From Chloroflexota bacterium (lineage in GTDB: Bacteria > Chloroflexota > Anaerolineae > B4-G1): a DNA stretch of 64,000 bases. The translations under genes were made by a program, and so were the position numbers. Every line of letters starts with the position of its first letter. The stretch's first letter is position 1. Positions 35,459 to 45,012 of this stretch are shown here, in pieces. The stretch spans positions 1-64,000 of the forward strand of contig JAAEPW010000375.1 in the NCBI GenBank assembly GCA_024232355.1, read 5' to 3'. The notes under the pieces are model-generated. The model saw only the letters and a list, made by a program, of their open reading frames with translations, was not told the origin of the DNA and searched no databases.

Positions 35459-37569
35459 ATGCTGGTTTCTCCTCCAGACCTTTTGCCGACGGGCAAGGTG
35501 AAATAGAATGTGCTGCCCTCTCCCGGTGCGCTTTCCGCCCAGATGCGCCCGCCGTGTGCTTTCACGATCTCCCGGCAGACAGACAGTCCCAGGCCGGTTC
35601 CCCTCACGCGCTGGGTGATCTCGTTCTCGACGCGATAAAAGCGCTCAAAGATCAACAATAGCTCTTTTTGAGGGATGCCGACGCCCTCATCACGGACCCC
35701 CACCACGATATGCTCCCCATCCCTGCGCCCCCGAACGGTGATGGTTCCTCCTTGGGGCGAATACTTGATCGCATTGCTCAAAAGATTCCGCAGCACCTGA
35801 TCGACCCGTTTCGAGTCGATCATCGCCACCAGCGGATGCGCCAGATCGAACGCGAGATTGTGTCGTGTGGCCTGCACTTGAATGGATTGCACGATCTCTT
35901 TGGCCAATTGCCCAACGTCGGCAGGGTGACTGTCTAGATACAACTGTCCCCCCTCGAACTGAGACAAATCCAACAAATTGTCGACGATTTGTTCCAGCCT
36001 GTTCGTTTCCTCATCTATGGTGAGCAGGCATTCCTGCTGTGTTACCTCGTCGAGTTCCACGTCCTCTGCCAGCAGGGTGGTGCTATAAATCTTGATCAAC
36101 CCCAGAGGCGTTCTTAGCTCGTGAGAGACGTTGGCGATGAGTTCCGAGCGCAGACGGTCGAGTTCTTGCAAGATCTCTATCTCGGATGCTTCTTTGGTCA
36201 ACCGCGCATTTTCAATAGCCACGCCGAGCTGGTGGCCCAGGGCGGTCAACATGTCTGCACGCTCGGGCACAAAGTAGCCGCGCACGCGACTGGCGATGAT
36301 CATTATGCCGATGGTCTGTTCTTTGGCGTTTAGGGGCACGCAGGCCAGAGAATGCCACCCCTCTGCGAGCGCTGTGGGCATAGCAGTTCCGGGATGTTTG
36401 GTCAGATCGGGCACGAGCAGCAGTTGGCTGGTTCGACCTGTTTGCCCGGGTGAGTCTTTGCCAAGCCCAAACTCGGTGATCTCTTGGCGTACGGCTTGCG
36501 AAAACCCACGATGCAGAACTGACGAAAAGCACTGCTCCGTCTCATCAGGCAGACACATTAGCCCTCCCTCCACGTTCAGTACAGCCAGCGTCTCTTCCAG
36601 TGCAGCGTTCAACGTTCCTTCCAAATCCAGGGGGCGGCTCGTGGCTGATGCGATGGCGTTGAGGGCCGCTAGCTCCTCGTTGCGACGTCTGAGCGCTTCT
36701 TCCGCCTGCGCTCGCTTTTTTTCAGAGCGGACACGCTCGGTGATGTCCACGACGATCGAGCGGCTTTCCAAGATCTGCCCGTGTGCGTCTCGGATGGCAT
36801 TTGGCGTCAGGCTGATCCATACGGGTGTGCCATCTGCCCTTTTCATCTGTAGATGTTCGTCAGAGATTGTTTTTCCGGCTCGAAAACGCTCAAAAACCTG
36901 TGCCGCCTTTTCTTTCCCCTGGGGGGTGTCGGCGTACAGATCGAGTACCGGCTGCCCGATCAATTCTTCTTTCGTGTATCCGAGCAATTCCTTGGCCTGT
37001 TTGTTGCACATACGGACGAGGCCATCTACTCCAACGGAAAAATAGGCATTGGGGGCATTTTCGTACAAGTCTCGGAATTGTTTTTCTGATTCTCGCAATG
37101 CGTGTATCGCCTGCGACGCCTGTGCCAACGCCAGATCTTGGCCTAGTTCTGCTTGCTGACGGCGGGTTTGCTCGGCCAGCAGACGGCGATAGCGGTTGAG
37201 CCGGGTGGTGGTCCGCACCCGCGCCAGCAGCTCGATCTCGTCGATGGGCTTGGTCACGTAATCGTCGGCCCCGACCTCGAACCCGCGCAGGCGCGAGTTG
37301 CGGTCGCCCAACGACGTAACCATGATCACGGGCACCTCGGCCAAAACTGGATCAGCACGCAGGAATTGGCAGACGGTAAAACCATCCATCTCGGGCATCC
37401 TGATGTCGAGCAGTATCAGGTCTGGGACAATCTCTGTCGCTTTTGCCAGTGCCTCTGCGCCATTGCATGCCAGGACCAAATTATAGCCTTCGGCGGCAAG
37501 CAGCAACTTTAGCGCTTTGCGTATTTCCAGTTCGTCGTCAGCGATGAGGATGGTGCTAGAAGCATTCAT
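35455..37569 (-). CDS. Histidine kinase with N-terminal receiver, PAS and GAF domains
   Basis: The 704-residue protein has a receiver (1-125, Asp55 in LILLDIRMPE), a coiled linker, a PAS domain (about 165-285), a GAF domain (about 305-455), HisKA with His483 in NVSHELRTPLG, and an HATPase domain (LLSNAIKYSP, DEGVGIPQ, RGTGLGLS). It has no membrane segment, so it senses a cytoplasmic signal. A receiver at the N-terminus suggests it takes a phosphoryl group or conformational input from another kinase in the operon. It is translationally coupled to the PhoB-type regulator. Confidence 0.93.
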   Translation of the reverse strand: MNASSTILIADDELEIRKALKLLLAAEGYNLVLACNGAEALAKATEIVPDLILLDIRMPEMDGFTVCQFLRADPVLAEVPVIMVTSLGDRNSRLRGFEVGADDYVTKPIDEIELLARVRTTTRLNRYRRLLAEQTRRQQAELGQDLALAQASQAIHALRESEKQFRDLYENAPNAYFSVGVDGLVRMCNKQAKELLGYTKEELIGQPVLDLYADTPQGKEKAAQVFERFRAGKTISDEHLQMKRADGTPVWISLTPNAIRDAHGQILESRSIVVDITERVRSEKKRAQAEEALRRRNEELAALNAIASATSRPLDLEGTLNAALEETLAVLNVEGGLMCLPDETEQCFSSVLHRGFSQAVRQEITEFGLGKDSPGQTGRTSQLLLVPDLTKHPGTAMPTALAEGWHSLACVPLNAKEQTIGIMIIASRVRGYFVPERADMLTALGHQLGVAIENARLTKEASEIEILQELDRLRSELIANVSHELRTPLGLIKIYSTTLLAEDVELDEVTQQECLLTIDEETNRLEQIVDNLLDLSQFEGGQLYLDSHPADVGQLAKEIVQSIQVQATRHNLAFDLAHPLVAMIDSKRVDQVLRNLLSNAIKYSPQGGTITVRGRRDGEHIVVGVRDEGVGIPQKELLLIFERFYRVENEITQRVRGTGLGLSVCREIVKAHGGRIWAESAPGEGSTFYFTLPVGKRSGGETSI

Positions 37570-37659
37570 ATTTTATATTTCGTACGTGTGATGTTGGCCG
37601 GATATGCTTTAATGATATAGCATTTCTCAAAGTATATCAAGTTGCATCGAAACACCGGT

Positions 37660-40600
37660 TTATTCTTTCTCCAACACCCGTGCGATTGTTTGAGCTAATT
37701 GTTCGATGACCGGAGGTTTGAGCAGCCAGCCGTTCAGTCCCTCCACTTGCAGTTCTCCAAGCTCTTTTTCTATTGGGTGGCCGGTCATCAATATGACTTT
37801 TATGGTTGGGTCGTGCTCTCTTAGCGCCCAAAACAACGCCTCCCCCCCCATCTCGGGCATGACTACGTCGCTCAACACCATGGCGATGTCGTCGGCACGT
37901 TGTTCAAAGAGTGCCAGCGCTTCTTGCCCATTTGTGGCTTCCAATATCTGGTAGCCCAGCATTTTCAGGCTGTCTACCACTGCTCTCCGCGTGGCATCAG
38001 CGTCCTCGACCACCAAGATTGTCTGTCCTTGCCCTCGAACCAGTTGCTCTTGTTTGGGGACTTTTGTGTCTGGACGCGTTGTCAGGATTGGCAAATAAAT
38101 GATAAAGGTGCATCCCTCTCCCTCTTGGGTCTGTACGTCGATGTGGCCCTCGTGTGATCTGATGATGCCGTGCACCTGGGCCAGCCCCAGCCCCGTGCCC
38201 CGGTCGGGCGGTTTGGTGGTGAAAAAGGGGTCAAAAATATGTGGCAGCACGTTGGGAGGAATGCCAGAGCCGGTATCTGTCACGTTCAACTGTAACCATT
38301 TGCTGGCCATTGCTTGGCTGGTCCCCATTTCTGGCAAGGGGGGGGATTCGCCGGGGTTGATCTCTATCTGCTGTAGGTTGATGTGCAGATGCCCACCTGT
38401 TGGCATCGCATCTCGCGCGTTGGTGGCTAGGTTCATGATCGCTTGTTGTATGCGGGTTGGATCGGCACTCACGATGCACTCGCTCATACGATATGCCAGA
38501 TTTATCTTGATGTTCTCTGGCAATGTGCGCTCTAACAATTTGACCTGTTCTTTCAAGAGCATCAGTAGGTCTATGGGAGTGCGCTCCAACTCGGTGTGGC
38601 GGCTAAAGTCCAGAATCTGCTGGATCAGATCGCTGGCCCGCCAGGCTTGCTGATCGATGATCTCCATACGCTCGACCATGTCCGCAGGCAGGGCCGAGTC
38701 TCGCAGCAACATCCTGGCATAGAGGGCGATCACGGCGATGATGTTGTTAAAATCGTGGGCGATACCAGCGGCCAGTTGGCCCACGGCGGCCAGCCGATCT
38801 TGTTGATGGGCGCGCTTTTCAAATTCGCGCTGCTGGGTCACGTCGCGGATGACCAACACCCAGCCCCGAGATTCGGACTGGGCCTCCAATGGCCGGGCGA
38901 TGATCTGAAAGTTCCGATTGCCCATTGTCACCTCGTGCCAGAATCCTTTGGGCGGCGAGGTCAACAGTTTGGCCAGCAAGTGATCCCCCAGGTGAGTGAG
39001 GGTATCCCCCACCTTGGCGTCAGCCAGGTGGACCAGGTCCTTTTCTCCAGTCGGGTTGACTAGAACGATCCGGCCAGCGGTGTCTAACAAAAGTACACCT
39101 TCCGGTACCGTATCTATGATTTGCTGCACCCGCCGGGCTTGTTCTTGGATTTGTGCGAGCAAGCGATCCCGTTCCTCTTCCGTCTGCTTGCGTTCGGTGA
39201 TGTCCTGACCGATGATCATTGTGGCAGATTTGCCCTCAAGTGTGATTGGGATAGATGTAGACTCGACAGAAATGGTAGAGCCATCTGATTTGATCAACTC
39301 GATCTCTGCAGGTGGATTACGTTCCCCTCTCGTCACATTCTCTATTCTTTGAGCGACCAACTCGCGGGATCCGGGCGAAACTGTTTCCAGAGCAGACATA
39401 CCAAGTATCTTTTCTGGATCGGAGAACCCCAGTATGGTTGCCCCGGCCAGATTGGCAAAGACAAAGTGACCATCTCGAAGGAGCATGATCGAGTTGGGAG
39501 ATACGTCGACCAGCGCGCGGTAGCGTGCTTCGCTCTCCCGCAGCGCCTTTTCTGCCCGTATGCGCTCAGTGATGTCTTGCCCGACGGCCACCAGGCCAAT
39601 GACGTTCCCATTGGCATCCTTGAGCGTCTTGTCGTACCACTCGATCTTGTGCTCGCGACCGTCCTTGGCGACGATGACATTGACATTGCCCTGGGTTTGG
39701 ATATCGCCCACTGCCTGCGAGAACAGTTTCCGGGTGCGCTCATGGTCTCGCTGTGGCAAAAAAATGCTAAACCAATCCTGACCCTGCACATCCTCGAGCC
39801 GGTAACCCGAAATCTCCTCCAGGTAAGAGTTAAAGCTGACGATCCGGCCCTCGGTGTCGAGCATCAATACGATCGTCTGAGCTGTCTCAACCAGGCTTTC
39901 GGCAAAGTCTTTTTCCTTGTGCAGGGCTTTTCGCGTCTGGCTGTTGCGCAGTGCGATCGCGGCCAGTTCGCCAAAGGCCATCGCCATACGCGCGTCGTTT
40001 TCTGTGAATCCACCAGGCTTGTTCGCCAGACCAAGCAAACCGACTGTTTTTTGATCAATGATGAGGGGCGCAAACATCACGTTTTTCAGGTTGGCATGCC
40101 CCTCTGGCATGTAGCGCATCCACTCACTTGCACTAAAATTGTTGTCATAGACAACTTGGCCCTGGTGATAAGCCTCGGCGCGCAGCCCCCGGATCGGCAT
40201 CGGTAAATAAGGATCTACCGTACAAGGCAATCCGCCAGAATCCAAGAACAGAACCTCGTTCTCCTCGCCATCTTGAGAAAGCAAAGCGATGTATCCGGCT
40301 GTCGCACCAGTGGTGCGCTTGCAAGCGTCGAAAATAGCGTGCGCAGCATCCTCAAATTCACGTTCTTTCAAAATAGCACGCGCGCTATCCAGGAGGGCCG
40401 ATATCTCTGTCTCGCGCTCTTGTGAAACGATCAAGGCCTGGTGTAATTCATCGGTCGCTTGTTTGCGCGCGGAGATATCCGCAACACTCCCCTCATAGTA
40501 CAATATTTGGCCATCGGCATCGCGAACGCTCTGCGCGTTGATCTCTACCGAAATGATCATCCCGTCTCGACGGCGTGCTTGTGTCTGGAAACCGTGTACG

Positions 40601-41205
40601 CTGCCTTTACGCTCTATTAGATCCCGAAACTGCTCGCGATCCTCAATGTCCGCATACAAGTCAATCACGTCAACGGTTAGCAACGCCTCCCGATCGGGAT
40701 AGCCCATCATCTGTACCATGGACAGGTTGACATCCAGAATGAGGCCTGTTGGCGCGGTGCGGTAGAGGCCCACTGGCACGCCGTCAAACAAACTGCGGTA
40801 CCGTTCCTCGCTCTTTCTCAGTTTTTGATCTTGCTTGTGTCTGTACAGGGCGATTTCGATACTGCTGTGCAGGTCCTGATCCCGAAATGGTTTGATGATG
40901 TATCCAAAGGGCGTGGTGATCTTGGCTTGTTGCAGGATCGTTTCGTCGGCATAAGCGGTCAGATAGACCACCGGGATGTTGCATTGCTCTTGGATTTGCG
41001 TGGCAGCCTTTATCCCATTTATCCCGCGCCCCAGTTGGATGTCCATCAACACGATGTCAGGTCGCATCTCTACGGCGGAGCGGATGGCTTCCTCGCCGGA
41101 GCGAATGATGGCCGAAACTTGATAACCCAACTGTTGTACACGATTGGCAATGCTCTGAGCGATGAGGGCTTCATCCTCGACAATTAGAACACGGGATCTG
41201 TTCAT
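37660..41205 (-). CDS. Large hybrid histidine kinase (receiver, PAS/GAF, kinase, receiver)
   Basis: The 1181-residue protein starts with a receiver (Asp55 in IVLMDIQLG). It continues with PAS (about 135-265), GAF (about 285-435) and three further PAS domains (about 440-810). HisKA has His817 in GIAHDFNN, followed by HATPase, and a C-terminal receiver has Asp1113 in VLSDVVMPE. HDFNN kinases of this class often act with a hybrid receiver. No membrane helix is present. The several PAS domains could bind haem, flavin or small ligands, which cannot be decided here. It lies 90 nt upstream of the next kinase gene. Confidence 0.93.
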   Translation of the reverse strand: MNRSRVLIVEDEALIAQSIANRVQQLGYQVSAIIRSGEEAIRSAVEMRPDIVLMDIQLGRGINGIKAATQIQEQCNIPVVYLTAYADETILQQAKITTPFGYIIKPFRDQDLHSSIEIALYRHKQDQKLRKSEERYRSLFDGVPVGLYRTAPTGLILDVNLSMVQMMGYPDREALLTVDVIDLYADIEDREQFRDLIERKGSVHGFQTQARRRDGMIISVEINAQSVRDADGQILYYEGSVADISARKQATDELHQALIVSQERETEISALLDSARAILKEREFEDAAHAIFDACKRTTGATAGYIALLSQDGEENEVLFLDSGGLPCTVDPYLPMPIRGLRAEAYHQGQVVYDNNFSASEWMRYMPEGHANLKNVMFAPLIIDQKTVGLLGLANKPGGFTENDARMAMAFGELAAIALRNSQTRKALHKEKDFAESLVETAQTIVLMLDTEGRIVSFNSYLEEISGYRLEDVQGQDWFSIFLPQRDHERTRKLFSQAVGDIQTQGNVNVIVAKDGREHKIEWYDKTLKDANGNVIGLVAVGQDITERIRAEKALRESEARYRALVDVSPNSIMLLRDGHFVFANLAGATILGFSDPEKILGMSALETVSPGSRELVAQRIENVTRGERNPPAEIELIKSDGSTISVESTSIPITLEGKSATMIIGQDITERKQTEEERDRLLAQIQEQARRVQQIIDTVPEGVLLLDTAGRIVLVNPTGEKDLVHLADAKVGDTLTHLGDHLLAKLLTSPPKGFWHEVTMGNRNFQIIARPLEAQSESRGWVLVIRDVTQQREFEKRAHQQDRLAAVGQLAAGIAHDFNNIIAVIALYARMLLRDSALPADMVERMEIIDQQAWRASDLIQQILDFSRHTELERTPIDLLMLLKEQVKLLERTLPENIKINLAYRMSECIVSADPTRIQQAIMNLATNARDAMPTGGHLHINLQQIEINPGESPPLPEMGTSQAMASKWLQLNVTDTGSGIPPNVLPHIFDPFFTTKPPDRGTGLGLAQVHGIIRSHEGHIDVQTQEGEGCTFIIYLPILTTRPDTKVPKQEQLVRGQGQTILVVEDADATRRAVVDSLKMLGYQILEATNGQEALALFEQRADDIAMVLSDVVMPEMGGEALFWALREHDPTIKVILMTGHPIEKELGELQVEGLNGWLLKPPVIEQLAQTIARVLEKE

Positions 41206-41239
41206 GCGTGAATCCTCCTGTGGTGGGGCCTTTGATTCT

Positions 41240-43195
41240 CTAATGAGACCTTTTTTGCAAGGCGAACACTATGCGGCACGTCGTGCCGTTTTGGTTCTGC
41301 CACTCTATCGTTCCCTCAAGCTGCTGGACAAATGTGTCGATCAGGAACATGCCCAACGAGTCTTTGCCGGAAGGCCCGAAATCGGGTGCTAGGCCGATGC
41401 CATTGTCGCTGACGACCAACTCTCCCGTTTCTCCGTCGACAGGGCTGAGCGAGACAAAGATTTCGCACATTGTTTCCGACTTGTCCAAGTCAGCAGGGAA
41501 AGCGTGTTTGAGCGCATTAGAGACCAATTCGTTGACAAGCAGCCCGAACGGGATGGCCTGTTTGATCTCTAGAGAGACATCGTGCACGTCTAGCCGCAGC
41601 GTGATGGGATGCGCCGAGTGGGCGCGATACGCTGAGAACAGATCGGTAGTCAGGTTCTGGACATAGTTGGCAACATCAACCTGTGCCAGGTTCGGGGCCT
41701 GGTACAATTGCTCGTGAATGAGCGCCATCGAATACACGCGGTGTTGGCTATTTCGGAGCACCTTGATGGCGTGTTCATCTTGGGCATAGTCGGCCTGGAA
41801 ATTGAGCAAGCTGGACACGACTTGTAGATTGTTGTTGACCCGGTGGTGGATCTCGGTCAGCAGCACCTCTTTCTCTCGTAACGATGCCGCGATCTGTTCC
41901 TCCGCTCGCTTGCGCGCGGTGATGTCCATCACGCCGGCCAATGCCCCGGCGTAATTTTCGTCATTGTCGGTGAGGGACGTTGTCTCTAGGCTGGCATAGA
42001 TCCGCGTGCCATCTTGACGCAGGAATTCAAAATCGTGCTGCTCCTGAATGCCCTGGCGGCGGCGTTCCAGTTGGTGCTTGGCAATCTCGACACCGTGTTC
42101 ATCCATAAACTCGAACAGGTGCTTGCCTTGCATTTCGTCCTCGGTGTACCCTAGCATCTCGGCCATCCGGGGATTGACAAAAGTGGTGCAAGCGTCTTTG
42201 TCGATGGCCCAGATGCCCTCTTGCAAAGCCTGAACAAGCTGGCGGTATCGCTTTTCACTGGTCCACAATGCCTTTTCCGCTTGCACGCGCTCAGTGATGT
42301 CTTGCGAGGTTCCCAGTATGGTAGTTGGTCTACCAGCTTTGTTATAGACAACCTCTCCCCGCGAGTGAATATTCCGCATGGTTCCATCTGTACGGACGAT
42401 GCGGTACTCGATGTTGAAGGGTATGTGGGCATCGATGGATTGCTCGACTGCCCCATCGACATGCTCGTGATCCTCAGGATAGATACAATCAAGAAATTCC
42501 TCCAAGAGATTTTGTCCAAACCGCTCAGAGGGGATTCCGAACAGACGATAGAGTTCGTCAGAGCCGATCACTGTGTTTTGAACAATGTCCCACTCCCAAT
42601 CACCGAGGTGGGCAATTCGCTGGGCCTCTGTGAGTTGCTTTTCTCTTCTCCGAAGCACAACCTCTGCCAACTTGCGTTCGGCAATTTCTTCTCTCAACGC
42701 GCTGTTGGCTTGTGCGAGTTTGGTTGTTCGTTCCTCAACCTGGCGCTCCAATTCGTCGCGAGTCTGCTGGCGCTCGGTGACGTTGCGCCCAATGCAGATT
42801 AGTTCTCCATTCAGCCCGCGATTCTCGGTCCAGGATGTCCATATCTTGCTTTTGTCCCGACGTGGTAATTCCAAGTCGTAATTGGTGGCTGTCTGCTCGC
42901 CTCGTGCTCTGGCTGCTGCCTGCGCTCGCATTTCGCGCCGCTGTGCTGCATCGGGAATCACCAATTCCCACCAGGCAGACCCCATCACGTCTTGTGGCGC
43001 ATAGCCCAGCACTCGTTCGACCGCAGCGTTAGCAAAAATGACGTCGCCGCTTTCGTCCAGCAACAGCACCATCTCGTCCAAGCTGTCGATGATGTGCTGC
43101 TCAAACTCTTGGATCTGTGCTCGCTGTTTCTCCAGCACGTGAAATTGAGATGACATTTTTTCTCTCCTCACGACAAGTAAAATGTGATGCGTCAA
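41240..43195 (-). CDS. Multi-PAS histidine kinase of the HisKA_2 type
   Basis: The 651-residue protein carries three PAS/PAC units (about 22-145, 185-310 and 315-435) and a HisKA_2 dimerisation segment with HHRVNNNLQ (probable phosphoacceptor His451). A compact HATPase domain follows (VNELVSNALKHAFP, VSDNGIGL). HisKA_2 kinases often serve light or stress signalling and pass phosphate to stand-alone receivers. The gene directly upstream encodes just such a receiver and overlaps it by 4 nt. No membrane helix. Confidence 0.92.
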   Translation of the reverse strand: MTHHILLVVRREKMSSQFHVLEKQRAQIQEFEQHIIDSLDEMVLLLDESGDVIFANAAVERVLGYAPQDVMGSAWWELVIPDAAQRREMRAQAAARARGEQTATNYDLELPRRDKSKIWTSWTENRGLNGELICIGRNVTERQQTRDELERQVEERTTKLAQANSALREEIAERKLAEVVLRRREKQLTEAQRIAHLGDWEWDIVQNTVIGSDELYRLFGIPSERFGQNLLEEFLDCIYPEDHEHVDGAVEQSIDAHIPFNIEYRIVRTDGTMRNIHSRGEVVYNKAGRPTTILGTSQDITERVQAEKALWTSEKRYRQLVQALQEGIWAIDKDACTTFVNPRMAEMLGYTEDEMQGKHLFEFMDEHGVEIAKHQLERRRQGIQEQHDFEFLRQDGTRIYASLETTSLTDNDENYAGALAGVMDITARKRAEEQIAASLREKEVLLTEIHHRVNNNLQVVSSLLNFQADYAQDEHAIKVLRNSQHRVYSMALIHEQLYQAPNLAQVDVANYVQNLTTDLFSAYRAHSAHPITLRLDVHDVSLEIKQAIPFGLLVNELVSNALKHAFPADLDKSETMCEIFVSLSPVDGETGELVVSDNGIGLAPDFGPSGKDSLGMFLIDTFVQQLEGTIEWQNQNGTTCRIVFALQKRSH

Positions 43196-43590
43196 AGTCC
43201 CCGATCTTTCGGTGAGTGAATCTTTTGCGCAACTTGCCGGATAGCCGGTAGTAGGTCGGTGGTCAGCTTGGCCTTGATGATGATCTCGTCCGCGCCGGCC
43301 AAGATCGCTTTCTCCTTGTATCCGTTGTCCCTTAACAGGCTCATTGCGATAATGCCCACGTCGGGCATCATCGTTCGCAGGATAGAAATGGTCTTTAGGC
43401 CCGTTAACCCGGGCGTGCCCATATCCACCACGATTACCTGTGGTCGCAAGTTCTGGATCTGTTCCAGGTCTTTTCGTCCATCACCGATTGCGCCGACGAG
43501 GGTCATGTTTTCTTGTTGTTCCAGAAAGAGCGTGATGATGTGCAAAAAGGCTGGATTGTTGTTCATCAACAGAACACGGATCGAGTCCAT
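43192..43590 (-). CDS. Stand-alone receiver protein with altered acidic pocket
   Basis: The 132-residue single-domain receiver keeps the phosphoacceptor (Asp56 in VIVVDMGTPG) and the Lys-like IIIKAK. The acidic pair at residues 9-12 is MNNN instead of DD, so Mg binding and phosphorylation may be weak. ATG at 43590 follows AGGAGATATC. It is the first gene of the operon, 128 nt after the likely transcription start. It may be a phosphate sink or an adaptor for the HisKA_2 kinase. Confidence 0.82.
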   Translation of the reverse strand: MDSIRVLLMNNNPAFLHIITLFLEQQENMTLVGAIGDGRKDLEQIQNLRPQVIVVDMGTPGLTGLKTISILRTMMPDVGIIAMSLLRDNGYKEKAILAGADEIIIKAKLTTDLLPAIRQVAQKIHSPKDRGL

Positions 43591-43724
43591 TGATATCTCC
43601 TGTAAAAAAAGTGCTGGTTGCAAAAATAGGGATGGTTGCGGCCAAGCCCCCATGCAATTTTGTCCTCGGTGCGGCGTTAGCAAGGACAAAAAACGGAACA
43701 AACTCTTCCCACCCCTCTAAAATC

Positions 43725-43753
43725 AGTATAATGGGTATTGCTCTGGGTGTCTA
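43725..43753 (-). promoter_or_regulatory. Promoter of the five-gene signalling operon
   Basis: On the minus strand TAGACA (43748-43753), a 17-bp spacer, TATACT (43725-43730). Each hexamer matches five of six consensus bases. The leader to the first gene is about 128 nt. Confidence 0.7.
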
Positions 43754-43828
43754 TTCGTAATGTTACGGTATTTGAGGAAAAAGCCCCCGGTATTTTCGGC
43801 TTTTCGCATGCAATTTGATTGATTTTTG

Positions 43829-43872
43829 GCCACGAATTTCACTAATTTTGTCGCTCCGCTTGTATTCGTGGC
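43829..43872. repeat. CCACGAAT-type palindrome
   Basis: GCCACGAAT (43829-43837) pairs with ATTCGTGGC (43864-43872). Related units are at 49199-49250 and 61096-61148. Confidence 0.65.
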
Positions 43873-43963
43873 GGGAGAAAAACGTTCAGTAGAAAATTTC
43901 TTTATGGGGTAGGCTTTTCCAGTTATTAACATTACCTTTGAATGCATCAAAGAATCACATAAC

Positions 43964-44054
43964 TGAAACCGCGGATGAACGCAGATGAACGCAGATTTTT
44001 GCTAAATTCACCACTTTTGCATCTGTGTTGATCTGTGTATATCTGCGGTTCCAT
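43964..44054. repeat. CGCAGAT-type palindromic repeat
   Basis: A left arm GAAACCGCGGATGAACGCAG and a right arm ATATCTGCGGTTCC enclose repeated GAACGCAGAT and ATCTGTGTTGAT words. It belongs to the same family as 5455-5536 and the insides of both MITEs. The remaining gap to 44276 shows no recognisable gene or RNA. Confidence 0.65.
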
Positions 44055-44275
44055 TCTAGTTGTGTCATTTCGCGTCGATGTGCAAAGGTGATGTTAAATT
44101 ATCCCAAACTTGGCAGAGAAAGCAGGTTACAAGTATAAAAACGCTACGAAAAAGGCGGAAAAGCTTGAGGAATTCCCGTAAAACACCTGATTTGCTCCAA
44201 GAATTAGACTAGCGAAATCAATTGGTGGGACACTTGTTTTTCTGGAATTCCCTAAAATGATAGGGAGACACTCAC

Positions 44276-44944
44276 CTAGATCAATTCGTTCGATGCTTCC
44301 ATCGGCAGAATTCCGCGCTGCAACGCGTAACGGACCAGGTCCGTTTGGGTATTTAGGTCTAGCTTGCGCATCATGTTGGCCCGGTGCATCTCGACGGTGC
44401 GCCGGCTGATAGAGAGCCGGTCGCCAATTTGGGCATTGGTTTGTCCTTCTGCCGCCATATGCAGCACCTCCCGCTCGCGATTGGTCAGCTTGTCGTACGA
44501 ATCTGGCGGTATCTCTCGGGCCTTTTGCCGGTAGACCTCGATGGCGCGTGCGGAAAGGGATTGGCTGAGAAACGTTCGTCCAGCGACGATCTCGCGAACC
44601 GCCTGCACCAGTTCGTCTGGCGAAGACTTTTTGAGGACATAGCCGGCTGCTCCATTTCTCAGTGCCTCCAGCACATAAGACTCGCTGGCGTACATCGAGA
44701 GGATGACGACCTGGGTATCTGGCGAGCGCTGTCCCACTTGGCGGGTGACCTCCAGGCCGTTCAAACCGGGCATCATCAAGTCGAGTACCAGCACGTCTGG
44801 CTGGAGATGCTCGACCTGCTCGATCGCCTCCAACCCGTCGTCCGCCTCCCCGATAACGTCAATATCCGGCTCGGCCTCCAGCAACGTCCGTAGCCCGTGG
44901 CGGACGATGGGATGATCGTCGGCGAGTAGAATTGAGATGGTCAT
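44276..44944 (-). CDS. NarL/FixJ-type response regulator
   Basis: This 222-residue protein has a receiver (LLADDHPIVRHGLR, phosphoacceptor Asp55 in VLVLDLMMPG) and a LuxR-type HTH (about 152-212, LTNREREVLHMAAEGQTNAQ). All catalytic positions are kept. ATG at 44944 has GGAGG just upstream; an in-frame TTG 12 nt earlier is less likely. It lies 68 nt after the kinase gene on the same strand and forms a classical NarX/NarL-like pair with it. Confidence 0.93.
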   Translation of the reverse strand: MTISILLADDHPIVRHGLRTLLEAEPDIDVIGEADDGLEAIEQVEHLQPDVLVLDLMMPGLNGLEVTRQVGQRSPDTQVVILSMYASESYVLEALRNGAAGYVLKKSSPDELVQAVREIVAGRTFLSQSLSARAIEVYRQKAREIPPDSYDKLTNREREVLHMAAEGQTNAQIGDRLSISRRTVEMHRANMMRKLDLNTQTDLVRYALQRGILPMEASNELI

Positions 44945-45012
44945 AACGCCTCCCAAGATGTAGTCTAGCCCCTTGCGGGCGGCTCAAAACAGACAAAAAT
45001 GGGCACAAGGCC

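Noticed and set aside
43723..43950. A 75-residue minus-strand ORF
   Set aside because: Its middle is the translated CCACGAAT palindrome and it covers the promoter of the signalling operon.
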